Source: Leptospira levettii (lineage in GTDB: Bacteria; Spirochaetota; Leptospiria; Leptospirales; Leptospiraceae). Taken from it: a stretch of DNA of 64,000 nucleotides. Below are positions 19,437-28,156 of the stretch, piece after piece (position 1 is the stretch's first letter; every line of letters begins with the position of its first letter). The translations under genes and the position numbers were made by a program. Location: the NCBI RefSeq assembly GCF_002812085.1, contig NZ_NPDM01000001.1:372001-436000 (forward strand), written 5' to 3'. The notes below the pieces were generated by a model. It saw only the letters and a list, made by a program, of their open reading frames with translations, searched no databases and was not told the DNA's origin.

Positions 19437-21193
19437 AAACGGTCCATACGACAAGAATTCTGCTTTGGACACCCATCATCCTGATTGGATATTTCATTTC
19501 AGCACAAATTGGATTTAATATTGCCTTTCTCAATAGCCAAGTTTCTCCTGTGTGGCCACCAGAAGGTGTTGCACTTTCATCCCTTCTACTCCTTGGCCCT
19601 GCTGCTTTACCTGGAATTTACTTAGGTGCTACCCTTGCTAACTTCTATAATAACCCTCATTTTCAAACAGCGTTTATTATAGGAATTGGAAACACACTCA
19701 GTAGTTATGTCAATTACCGTATCATCAAACGAGTGACTGAAAAAACAGATCCACTTTATTCCACAAAAGACTTAATTTATTTCCTAAGCATAGGAACATT
19801 TCCTGGATCTTTTCTTAGTGCTGTGATGGGTGTTACCAGTTTATGGTATTGGGATTTTTTATCTTCTGAATTGTACTTCAATGTATTTTTCACTTGGTTT
19901 TCTGGTGAGATGTTGGGTTTTCTCATTGTTGCCCCATTACTCTATGTTTGGTTTTATCCCAAAACAAAATTAAACTTGGAACTTTCCAAACAATTAGAAC
20001 TTTTTTTATGGCTCATCATTGTCTACATTTCTGGTTCGATTGCTTTCAGTGATGAATGGCCACTTTTGTTTGTGCCGATACCTTTTGTCATTGTAACAAG
20101 CATCCGATTTCGCCAATTCGGTGCGACCCTTTCAACAGTTGTGCTTTCTTATATAGCCGTCACACTCACCATAGAAGGGAAAGGAGTATTTGCAAGAAGA
20201 GACGCCAGTGGACTATCCATCAATGATTCACTCATTTTTCTTGATGCTTTTTTGTTTTGTATCAGTGGGATTGCCTACTTTCTTGTGACAGCTACAAGAG
20301 AACGAGAACGAGCCCAAGAAACTTCCTTAAAGTCCTTACAAGTATTAAATGAACTGAAAGAAAAAGCCAATGAAGAATTGGAACTTAAGGTATTGGAACG
20401 GACTGCTGTTATTGAAGAACAAAGAATCGAAATTGAAAAACAATTGGATATGGCAAAAAGGATCCAAGAATCTCTGTTCCCTCAGAAAGAAATTATACCA
20501 AATGGAGTCGAAATCGAATTCAAAAACATCCCAATGATGAAAGTGGGAGGTGATTTGTATGATATCGTATGGAGACCCGAAAAACAAGAACTAGGTGTTT
20601 TTATCTGTGATGTATCTGGTCATGGGATCCCTGCTGCACTGCTCAGTGCACTAGTCAAAACCTCCCTAGAAAAATGGAAGGAAGATCCAAGCGACTTAAA
20701 AGAAAATCTAGAATCCATCCGTAACCAAATCATGCCAAACTTACGGGAACATTTTGTCACAGCAAGTTTACTTCATTTGCAAACAGACACTGGTGTTTTG
20801 ACTTTTGCACGTGCTGGGCATTTCCCTCTTTTTATCATTCGGAAATCGGGAGCCCTTGTGAGTTTAAAACCGATGGGAAGAATTATCACACCAATATTTG
20901 ACATCCTTGCTGAAGAAGAAAAATTTCAGTTAGAAAAGGGTGATTTGATTGTGATGTTAACAGATGGACTCACTGAAGCAAGAGAGCCATCCACATTGCA
21001 AATGTTTGGTGAGGATAAACTCCTCAGGTTAGTGACAGACCTGAGAAACAAACCATTACTTACGATTCGTGATGAAGTTTTCCAATCCGTCATCCATCTC
21101 TCAGGTGGGATTCGTGCCATCCAAGATGATTTAACCCTTGGACTCATTCGTTATACTGGGATTAACGAAGAAAAGGTTATGGTTGGATTATAA
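19433..21193 (+). CDS. MASE1 membrane sensor with PP2C/SpoIIE phosphatase domain
   Basis: 586 residues. Residues 1-290 hold about eight hydrophobic helices typical of the MASE1 sensor (SPVWPPEGVALSSLLLLGP). A coiled coil at about 295-345 leads to a PP2C SpoIIE/RsbU domain. The metal-binding motifs are visible: VGGDLYDIVW, VFICDVSGHGIPAAL, LTDGLTEAREP and IQDDLTLGLI. Such phosphatases usually dephosphorylate an anti-sigma-factor antagonist in a partner-switching pathway. The RsbW-like ATPase at 62658 is a possible partner only by type. The start overlaps the ABC-F stop. Confidence 0.92.
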   Translation: MKTVHTTRILLWTPIILIGYFISAQIGFNIAFLNSQVSPVWPPEGVALSSLLLLGPAALPGIYLGATLANFYNNPHFQTAFIIGIGNTLSSYVNYRIIKRVTEKTDPLYSTKDLIYFLSIGTFPGSFLSAVMGVTSLWYWDFLSSELYFNVFFTWFSGEMLGFLIVAPLLYVWFYPKTKLNLELSKQLELFLWLIIVYISGSIAFSDEWPLLFVPIPFVIVTSIRFRQFGATLSTVVLSYIAVTLTIEGKGVFARRDASGLSINDSLIFLDAFLFCISGIAYFLVTATRERERAQETSLKSLQVLNELKEKANEELELKVLERTAVIEEQRIEIEKQLDMAKRIQESLFPQKEIIPNGVEIEFKNIPMMKVGGDLYDIVWRPEKQELGVFICDVSGHGIPAALLSALVKTSLEKWKEDPSDLKENLESIRNQIMPNLREHFVTASLLHLQTDTGVLTFARAGHFPLFIIRKSGALVSLKPMGRIITPIFDILAEEEKFQLEKGDLIVMLTDGLTEAREPSTLQMFGEDKLLRLVTDLRNKPLLTIRDEVFQSVIHLSGGIRAIQDDLTLGLIRYTGINEEKVMVGL

Positions 21194-21211
21194 ATTGATT
21201 CTTTTGGCAAA

Positions 21212-21781
21212 TCATTGCTGATTCCCTGGTGGTTCCAAAAATTCTTCGATACAGGGAAGTAGAATCTCCGTTCTTTCATTTTCACTCATAGGACCCAATT
21301 CTCCCCCTTTATTGTATCTGCCAACGGATTTGGTATAATCGGAGTAGTTGATAATAGATGCAATTTCGATTAGTTCAATGAACTTACCGTCAATTTGTCT
21401 GATATAGGCACTACAAGAGATGTAGGATCCGAGAAAGGTTTTCTGTTTTCGAAAGAACATCATTTTATAAACAACTCCATACGGGGTGTGGACTAGTAAT
21501 TGATTCGGAAATTGTTTCTTTTTTGTATACATCCAATCATGGATGTCCATACCCTTCGGAAGGGAAACGGGATTTTTGGGATACACCCTTCGTTCTGGAG
21601 GAAGTAAACTCGCACAACTGACCAAAAAAAATGTGGAGATACAAATCAAAAGACCAAGAGGACCAATTCTAAATCGGCCCAATCTCTGTCTCATTTGTTT
21701 TCTTATTTTCAATTGAGCCATTTTAGAATCCATTTCTCTTAATATTCCCCTTACAAATTCGTATTTATGGTTTACTTTCAT
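21212..21781 (-). CDS. Probable lipoprotein, paralogue of the one at 22479
   Basis: Up to 189 residues. The true start may be the Met at 21694, which places a short basic region and hydrophobic helix directly before the lipobox FFLVSC; the longer form has an odd 29-residue polar lead. The mature part carries PERRVYPKNPV, DIHDW, FLGSYISCSAYIR, IINYSDY and ELGPMSENERTEILLPCIEEFL. Nearly every one of these recurs in the gene at 22479, so the two are duplicates kept on either side of a third gene. Two conserved cysteines besides the lipid Cys may form a disulfide. No known family is recognised. Confidence 0.7.
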   Translation of the reverse strand: MKVNHKYEFVRGILREMDSKMAQLKIRKQMRQRLGRFRIGPLGLLICISTFFLVSCASLLPPERRVYPKNPVSLPKGMDIHDWMYTKKKQFPNQLLVHTPYGVVYKMMFFRKQKTFLGSYISCSAYIRQIDGKFIELIEIASIINYSDYTKSVGRYNKGGELGPMSENERTEILLPCIEEFLEPPGNQQ

Positions 21782-22471
21782 TTAAGGCACACTCTTCGTC
21801 TCTTTTGCCAGTTCGTCCGGCAGATTTAAATAAATCTCATCAATGGCTTCCTGGAAACCTTGTAAGTACAAAGCAGAAACAAGACTGGGCTCATTTGTTA
21901 AATTCCCATTATCCCGCATTTGAAAAAGAAAGGGAAATGGAATATACCAAGGGCTTAAATAACTAGTTCCAGAAACTGAGCTTACTTTTTCCGACAATAA
22001 GCTGTTCTTATAAAATAACTTTACCTTAACTTCCTGGATGAATTTTTGTTTGCAAGGGATAATACAATGAGTTATCAATTGAAGTACTTGGCTAAACCGT
22101 CCTTCCTCCCAATCACTGCGGGGATGACTTGCGGTGACAAAAAAAACATAGTCCGTTTTTACGTCTGTTAGTTGAAAATTATCATCGTCAATGTTATGAA
22201 TGTAAATTTCCTTCCAATGATAACGAGACTGGCCAATTTCTTTTTGTTTTTTGGGAAAGTATTCACTCCAAGGCATTCCAAACATTGGATTGATTTCAAC
22301 AAAACGTTTATGACCTTTCTGAAAAAATACTCGGTTCTGGTTTAAGATAGTAATGGACTCACCTACTTTGTTTCTTTCCAATTCTTTTGGAAATGGTTTT
22401 ATTTGGTGGTCTAAATTTGCAAAGGCACATTGAGTTAAACATAAGATACTACAGATTAAGAAATATTTCAC
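21782..22471 (-). CDS. Hypothetical lipoprotein
   Basis: 229 residues with a signal peptide and lipobox-like LTQC (Cys 15), followed by a mature region of mixed strands. HYIP or enzyme motifs are absent. Two further cysteines sit close together in HCIIPCKQKF. It lies between the two paralogous lipoprotein genes with almost no spacing (one base to the stop of the first, seven bases from the other), so the three are probably translated from one message. Function unknown. Confidence 0.68.
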   Translation of the reverse strand: MKYFLICSILCLTQCAFANLDHQIKPFPKELERNKVGESITILNQNRVFFQKGHKRFVEINPMFGMPWSEYFPKKQKEIGQSRYHWKEIYIHNIDDDNFQLTDVKTDYVFFVTASHPRSDWEEGRFSQVLQLITHCIIPCKQKFIQEVKVKLFYKNSLLSEKVSSVSGTSYLSPWYIPFPFLFQMRDNGNLTNEPSLVSALYLQGFQEAIDEIYLNLPDELAKETKSVP

Positions 22472-22478
22472 AGACAGA

Positions 22479-22931
22479 TCATTCCTTGGACTGGGGAGGG
22501 ATTAAAAATTCTTCGATGCAAGGCAAAAGGATATCAGTCCTTTCTTTTTCATTCATAGGACCCAAATCTCCACTTTTCCGCATATACGCTTTTGAATAAT
22601 CCGCATAGTTTACGATAGAGATCATATTATATATTTCTAATTTTCTTGGCTCGATCGATTTCACCAATGCCGAACAAGCAACATAAGAACCCAAAGAAGT
22701 ATGTTCTTTTCGATAGTAAGTGATTTTATATTCTGAATCACTGATAACCAGAGTCTTTAGTCGATTCGGATACTGTTTAGTTTTTACATCTATCCAATCA
22801 TGAATGTCCATATCCTTTGGCAAAGTGACTGGATTATTCGCATACAGCCGCCTCTCAGTTGGGAGTAAACTCGCACAACTGATCGTTATAAATACCAATA
22901 TGGGAAGTATATAGATGTGGCGAATTCCCAT
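22479..22931 (-). CDS. Probable lipoprotein, paralogue of the one at 21212
   Basis: About 150 residues from the Met at 22931; the frame is open to 23039 but that extension is polar and gives no signal peptide at its end. The hydrophobic lead ends in a relaxed lipobox ITISC. Conserved blocks shared with the paralogue are ASLLPTERRLY, LPKDMDIHDW, LGSYVACSALV, IVNYADY and DLGPMNEKERTDILLPCIEEFL. The shared C-terminal block is the best-kept part, suggesting a selected binding surface. Function unknown. Confidence 0.7.
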   Translation of the reverse strand: MGIRHIYILPILVFITISCASLLPTERRLYANNPVTLPKDMDIHDWIDVKTKQYPNRLKTLVISDSEYKITYYRKEHTSLGSYVACSALVKSIEPRKLEIYNMISIVNYADYSKAYMRKSGDLGPMNEKERTDILLPCIEEFLIPPQSKE

Positions 22932-23041
22932 TCTGGAAAAAATTGTGATTCGGTGAAGAGTCCTTGGTCTCTTAGGACAAATTGTACGGTAATTCAAATT
23001 GAAATCCGAAACTGGTCTCGAAGAGATTGATTTGACCAAGT

Positions 23042-23398
23042 TTATCCCCTTCCATTGTGAGGACGGCCACCGTGATGGTAACGATCAGAGGGACCATGTG
23101 GTGCATTATGACCGCCACTTTGGTGAGGAGGGTGAAAACTAGGACCTCCTCCTGGGTGTGAAAAACCATTTCTTGGGTGGTGGTGATTACCAGCTCCGTT
23201 GTGATTTGGAGAGTGGTGAAGGTCTCGACCTCGTCCTTCATGACCACCCCGTGCTAAAAACTCACCGGAATCACTAGTCTCAAGACAACCACCTGCAAAA
23301 ATGGTGAGTCCACTCACCAAAAACAAAGAATAGATAAACCTAACTAGTCTTTGCTGGTAAAGTCTTTCAATTGATACAAAATTGATTTGATTCATCAT
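23042..23398 (-). CDS. His/Gly-rich lipoprotein
   Basis: 118 residues. The N terminus has a hydrophobic helix ending in lipobox FAGGC (Cys 38). The remaining 80 residues are low-complexity: 15 His with Gly, Pro, Arg and Asn, for example GNHHHPRNG and DRYHHGGRPHNG. Such a tail can bind Ni, Zn or Cu, which is inference from composition only. It is the first gene of the four-gene minus-strand run. The start is uncertain: a promoter at 23405-23433 would begin transcription almost at the first ATG, so either the message is leaderless or a downstream start is used. Confidence 0.62.
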   Translation of the reverse strand: MMNQINFVSIERLYQQRLVRFIYSLFLVSGLTIFAGGCLETSDSGEFLARGGHEGRGRDLHHSPNHNGAGNHHHPRNGFSHPGGGPSFHPPHQSGGHNAPHGPSDRYHHGGRPHNGRG

Positions 23399-23404
23399 GG
23401 ATCA

Positions 23405-23433
23405 ATTATAAGAGCGAGGTACTCATTTACCAA
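23405..23433 (-). promoter_or_regulatory. Sigma-70-type promoter for the small lipoprotein run
   Basis: On the minus strand TTGGTA (23433-23428) and TATAAT (23410-23405) are separated by exactly 17 bp. The expected start of transcription falls within a few bases of the first ATG at 23398. Confidence 0.55.
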
Positions 23434-23643
23434 TGGAGGGTTTCCGCATTTGCGGGTTTCACCTACGTAAACTCTATGGGATTGGGATCGAAATGGAAAT
23501 GACTGATACGAATGAAGACTAGTCGTTTCCGACTGTTCTGGAACTGACGAATAAAAGCTTTGGAAGTTTGGAGTACAGTTCGAAAGACACTAGAAGGTTA
23601 CTATCCAAGTGTAAAACAAGGCACAAAGATATTATGTCACCTT

Positions 23644-23726
23644 GCGCCCTTGATGCGGAGGAGGCGTTAGCCGTCCGAAGGACCGAAGCGAACGCGGAAG
23701 TCCGTAGCGAGCAAGGAAAGGCGCCC
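23644..23726. repeat. GC-rich structured element, probable interspersed repeat
   Basis: 83 bp at about 66% GC by hand count, well above its surroundings. It begins GCGCCCTTG and ends AAAGGCGCCC, imperfectly inverted termini. Inside, GCGTT (23664-23668) pairs with AACGC (23691-23695) around a tight hairpin GTCC-GAA-GGAC (23673-23683), and CGGA-AG-TCCG follows (23695-23704). Composition and nested hairpins suggest a REP-like or small non-autonomous element. Only one copy is in this window. Confidence 0.45.
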
Positions 23727-23780
23727 TAATTCGTTCTTGTTTCCCTCGTTATAGTTCAAAATGATGGAAAAATCAGTTAA

Positions 23781-24809
<1,029 letters not shown>

Positions 24810-24857
24810 TTGTTTAGGTAACGAAAGTTAGAAGAAAGAAAGGAAGAAGGATTTTAT

Positions 24858-26177
24858 ATGAAAGTAACACAAAAGATTGTACTCGCAGCACCTGCACGAA
24901 CTCCTTTTGCACAAATTGGTAAGGCGCTCGCACAGTATCCAGGCCACCACTTAGGTAAAATAGTGGGTGAAGAAGTAATGAAACGCAGTGGCCTTAAGCC
25001 AACTGACATTGACGGTGTGATCGTGGGAGAGGGTTTTGCAAATGCACCAAACTCTGCTCGTGTGATTGCCAACCTAATGAACCTACCTTTGGAAATCCCT
25101 TGTTTAACAGTGGCAAACAACTGTGTATCTGGACTCGAAGCAGTTGCAGAAGCATCTCGCCGAATTATGTTAGGTGAAGGGGAAGTTTTCCTCGTGATTG
25201 GGGAAGAATCTCAAACTTCTATGCCATTCGTAGTGAAAAATGCTCGCCTTAACAAAAAAACAAACAGCTTAGATTCACTTGTAAAACTCCTTCCAAACGA
25301 CCTTCCTGAAGGTGTAGAACTTCGTGATACATTAGAAGATGGTCTTGGTGATGGCGAAACATCATACGGAATGCAAGTAACTGCAGAAATCCTTGCACAA
25401 AACTATGCACTTCCACGGGAAACACAAGACAAAGTAGCTTACGAATCTTTCAAAAGAGCTTTCGAAGCAACACAAGAAGGTCGTTACAAACCATATATCA
25501 TGGAAGTAAAAGACGATGAAGGAAACCCACTCCAAGCAGATGAAGCGGTTCTCCTTCGTGAAGGTCTTGTGAAAAACCCAACTCGTATGGGTCGTGCCAT
25601 GTTAATGTTTGATAACCCAGCAATGAAATTTGATGCATGGAAAGAAAAATACGGTAAAGATTTGAAAAAATCTCATGGCCCTACTGTTTCCATCTTCAAT
25701 GCAAGCCCACGTTCCGATGGAGCTGCGGGAATCATCGTCGCTTCTGAAGCAGCTGCAAAAAGACTCGGTCTTAAAGCAGAAGCACTTGTAACAGGTTTCA
25801 AAATGAAAGGTGTTGCACCTAACCTTATGGGTCTTGGACAAGCGGAAGCAACTCTTGGCTTACTCGAAGAAGTTGGTGAAAAAGTGGAGAACATCGATGT
25901 GATCGAAATCCATGAAGCATTCGCGGCAACAGCAGTAGCAGCCCTTGAAGAAATCAAAATCAGAACTGGCTTTGATTGGGAAAAGAACTTTGATGCAAAG
26001 AAAATCAATCCTAATGGTGGATCGATTGCCATCGGACACCCGTTTGGTGCGACAGGTGTGAGATTACTTCACAACGCCATCATGGACTTCCATGAAAACA
26101 AAGATGCAAAAAAGGTTCTTGTGACTGCTTGTGCACACGGTGGAATCGCAGGATCAATGATCGTTGAAAGACCATAA
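24858..26177 (+). CDS. Thiolase (acetyl-CoA acyltransferase type)
   Basis: 439 residues, with a ribosome-binding run GGAAGAAGG just upstream. The nucleophilic Cys is in VANNCVSGLEA, the catalytic His in IEIHEAFAATAVA, and NPNGGSIAIGHPFGATG plus the second Cys in VTACAHGG complete the active site. Length and the inserted region around residues 130-240 resemble the longer FadI-type thiolases of beta-oxidation rather than the 390-residue biosynthetic type. It thus cleaves or forms 3-ketoacyl-CoA. Leptospira live on fatty acids, which fits. An intrinsic terminator follows. Confidence 0.92.
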   Translation: MKVTQKIVLAAPARTPFAQIGKALAQYPGHHLGKIVGEEVMKRSGLKPTDIDGVIVGEGFANAPNSARVIANLMNLPLEIPCLTVANNCVSGLEAVAEASRRIMLGEGEVFLVIGEESQTSMPFVVKNARLNKKTNSLDSLVKLLPNDLPEGVELRDTLEDGLGDGETSYGMQVTAEILAQNYALPRETQDKVAYESFKRAFEATQEGRYKPYIMEVKDDEGNPLQADEAVLLREGLVKNPTRMGRAMLMFDNPAMKFDAWKEKYGKDLKKSHGPTVSIFNASPRSDGAAGIIVASEAAAKRLGLKAEALVTGFKMKGVAPNLMGLGQAEATLGLLEEVGEKVENIDVIEIHEAFAATAVAALEEIKIRTGFDWEKNFDAKKINPNGGSIAIGHPFGATGVRLLHNAIMDFHENKDAKKVLVTACAHGGIAGSMIVERP

Positions 26178-26220
26178 TTCGAATCTAAGATTCGATTACG
26201 TTCGTTCGAAAGATCGAAGG

Positions 26221-26252
26221 AAAAAGCCAAGGGAAACCTTGGCTTTTTTTTT
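26221..26252 (+). terminator. Intrinsic terminator after the thiolase gene
   Basis: Perfect stem GCCAAGG (26226-26232) and CCTTGGC (26237-26243) around a GAAA tetraloop, flanked by an A run and followed by a T run to 26252. Confidence 0.93.
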
Positions 26253-26298
26253 GTACATTCCAGAACCAAAACATATGGTTCAATACCTTCGAAAGTAG

Positions 26299-26529
26299 GT
26301 GGAATTTACGACTTACTTTCTGAATGAAGTTTTAAGAAAGCGCCCTGAAATTCAAATCATTTGGGTAATTGAGACATTTCATTTTCCAGATTTTATAGAA
26401 ATCCAATTAGATGGACGAATCAGGTTATGGAAATGGATTGACCGAACAAAAAAATACCTTAGAGTCATAGTCCTAGAGGATGGACTCACAATCCACAATG
26501 CTTTTTTCGATAGAGGTTTTAAACCATGA
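26299..26529 (+). CDS. Small DUF4258-like protein, first of a pair
   Basis: 76 residues from a GTG start at 26299, with AGG just upstream. The C-terminal half (RIRLWKWI, KKYLRVIVLEDGLTIHNAFFDR) is like the small proteins often encoded ahead of DUF2283 genes. It overlaps the next gene by 4 bp, so the pair is translationally coupled. Pairs of this kind are often listed as toxin-antitoxin-like, but a toxic activity is not shown by the sequence. Confidence 0.62.
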   Translation: MEFTTYFLNEVLRKRPEIQIIWVIETFHFPDFIEIQLDGRIRLWKWIDRTKKYLRVIVLEDGLTIHNAFFDRGFKP

Positions 26530-26720
26530 AGGTCACGCATTACCAGGAAACAGATTCAATCTATATCGACTTAGCAAAAAAAACTGCTTTTGAAACGAAA
26601 GAAATCACAAAAGATATCAATATTGATTTGGATGAAGAGGGCAATCTAGTAGGAATTGATATCCATGGTAATGCATCTAAATTTGTTGATCTATCCGGTA
26701 TTGCATTAGAAAAATGCTAG
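26526..26720 (+). CDS. DUF2283 domain protein
   Basis: 64 residues. The pattern YQETDSIYIDLAKK followed by DINIDLDEEGNLVGIDIHGN is the DUF2283 signature, a small all-beta domain. The start overlaps the stop of the preceding gene (ATGA). The two form a stand-alone cassette after a strong terminator, as is usual for small mobile pairs. Confidence 0.8.
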   Translation: MKVTHYQETDSIYIDLAKKTAFETKEITKDINIDLDEEGNLVGIDIHGNASKFVDLSGIALEKC

Positions 26721-26779
26721 GGATTTAGATTCTATTGATCCAGCACTTAAAAACGCTTCATTATGAACATTGCCGATGA

Positions 26780-26980
26780 ATGCAAAAATGGTTTGTTCCC
26801 GAAGTATCAAACGATCCAATTATCAATCAATCCGTTCTAGAAGCCTTGTGGAACGAAATTCATACCATATATTCAGAACCTAATCGATTATATCACAACT
26901 CGGACCTTCTTTATCAATTGCTAAGTGAACTAACCGAGGTATCCCATTTACTTCAAAATCTTAAAATAGTTTTTTATTAA
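26780..26980 (+). pseudogene. Truncated remnant of an HD-superfamily phosphohydrolase
   Basis: 66 residues. The start LEALWNEIHTIYSEPNRLYHNSDLLYQLL closely follows the N terminus of the predicted metal-dependent HD hydrolases (W..L...Y.EP.R.YHN..HL..ML), normally about 200 residues. The frame then stops at 26980, and no continuing HD motif is seen in the other frames to 27190. The His of the usual HL pair is replaced by Asp. A decayed gene is the likeliest reading; a short free-standing protein is possible. Confidence 0.55.
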
Positions 26981-27148
26981 TCTATAACCATGTTTAGTAT
27001 ATGATCCAAAATCAAAAACAAATGAAAAGCCGACAGAATTGCCTCTGCGAGATTCATGTAATGCAAAAGAATGAACTTTTTGTAAAAGAATTTTCGAATT
27101 TGGAGATGGGGTTTGTGAAAGGGGAAGAGCTGTGATAGAGAGGACGTA

Positions 27149-27177
27149 TTGGGTGGCGGGTGGTTAACCCCACCCAA
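27149..27177. repeat. GC-rich hairpin between convergent genes
   Basis: TTGGGTGG (27149-27156) pairs with CCACCCAA (27170-27177), enclosing the palindrome GGTTAACC. It sits between the HD remnant (+) and the gene at 27199 (-). No T run follows on either strand, so it is not a classical terminator; it may be part of an interspersed repeat. Confidence 0.4.
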
Positions 27178-27198
27178 TTCAGGGCGGGGATACTAAAT

Positions 27199-28047
27199 TC
27201 ACACCTTCCCCCCAAACCTCTCAAGCATCGGCACAACCCCATCTCGCGACTGTCTCGCCGTATCGTAACCCGGAAATATCTTATATAATTTTAAATAAAA
27301 TTGTTTTTCGATGCGTTTGGTACCACCGCTCGTACGTTCCAAAATATCTTTTGTGTAAAAATGAAATTCAAAAAACCCAATTTTAAATTTTCCCTCTACG
27401 CTAAGTCTGCCACCTAACCTCAAACGGAACGGTGTTTCCGTGTTGATACTTGGAAATATAGGAAATCCATCTTCAAAATCTGATTTTGTGATCTGAATGG
27501 TCTCTTTCATTTCCATTTCCAAAAAATCTTTCTGATTTGGCAATTGGCACAGAACTTTTCCTTCACGACGAAATTCTATCTGGTAGGACAAATATTCTTT
27601 ATTCTCAACATCTATAGGAAAAATATCAATTCGAAGGTGGTGATCTAATATTTCAGTCGAATGGGTAACGATATTTCCTTCTCTCTGCCCAATCACAATG
27701 ATTCGTTTTCCTTCATTTGGGATAGAATACTTGTAGATCATTCCCGGTTCCGGTAAATCTTTTCCAGTTACGATTCGTTCATGATGAACTGGAGTTTGTG
27801 TGATCGTATGGACATCGATGATATTTGGATCTTCCAGCTGACTCTCAATGGAATCTTTATCAGCGGATTTTAAATTTTGTTTCAATTTAAAAAGTTCAGA
27901 GGATTTAAATTTCGCCAATGCAAGTTTCTGCATGACAACAATTAGTAGAAGTACGGCAACAAACAAAACCAAAGCAAATACCCATATCTCATAAGTGATC
28001 ATTTTCTCTTCTATGATTCGAATTTGTTCTAATGAATATGGTTTCAT
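27199..28047 (-). CDS. Membrane-anchored hypothetical protein
   Basis: Up to 282 residues; a start at the second Met (28002) would place the single hydrophobic helix (MITYEIWVFALVLFVAVLL) at the very N terminus. After the helix comes a charged stretch, then about 180 residues of mostly beta-strand character. The layout recalls PilZ/YcgR-type regulators, but the RxxxR and DxSxxG signatures of c-di-GMP binding are not clear, so I leave it unnamed. It is divergent from the SH3 protein gene. Confidence 0.65.
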   Translation of the reverse strand: MKPYSLEQIRIIEEKMITYEIWVFALVLFVAVLLLIVVMQKLALAKFKSSELFKLKQNLKSADKDSIESQLEDPNIIDVHTITQTPVHHERIVTGKDLPEPGMIYKYSIPNEGKRIIVIGQREGNIVTHSTEILDHHLRIDIFPIDVENKEYLSYQIEFRREGKVLCQLPNQKDFLEMEMKETIQITKSDFEDGFPIFPSINTETPFRLRLGGRLSVEGKFKIGFFEFHFYTKDILERTSGGTKRIEKQFYLKLYKIFPGYDTARQSRDGVVPMLERFGGKV

Positions 28048-28156
28048 ATAAGTTCTTTTTATGTTTTATTTTTTCTAAAAAACAATCTTACTTTGAATAT
28101 CGACTTCTTTGTTTCAGAAAAATACCCTTTGTTAGGAAAAGAGATCGACTCTAGTT

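Noticed and set aside
26977..27242. Two minus-strand frames of 62-66 codons after the HD remnant
   Set aside because: Low-complexity Pro/Ser/His composition created by the GC-rich hairpin; no start signal.
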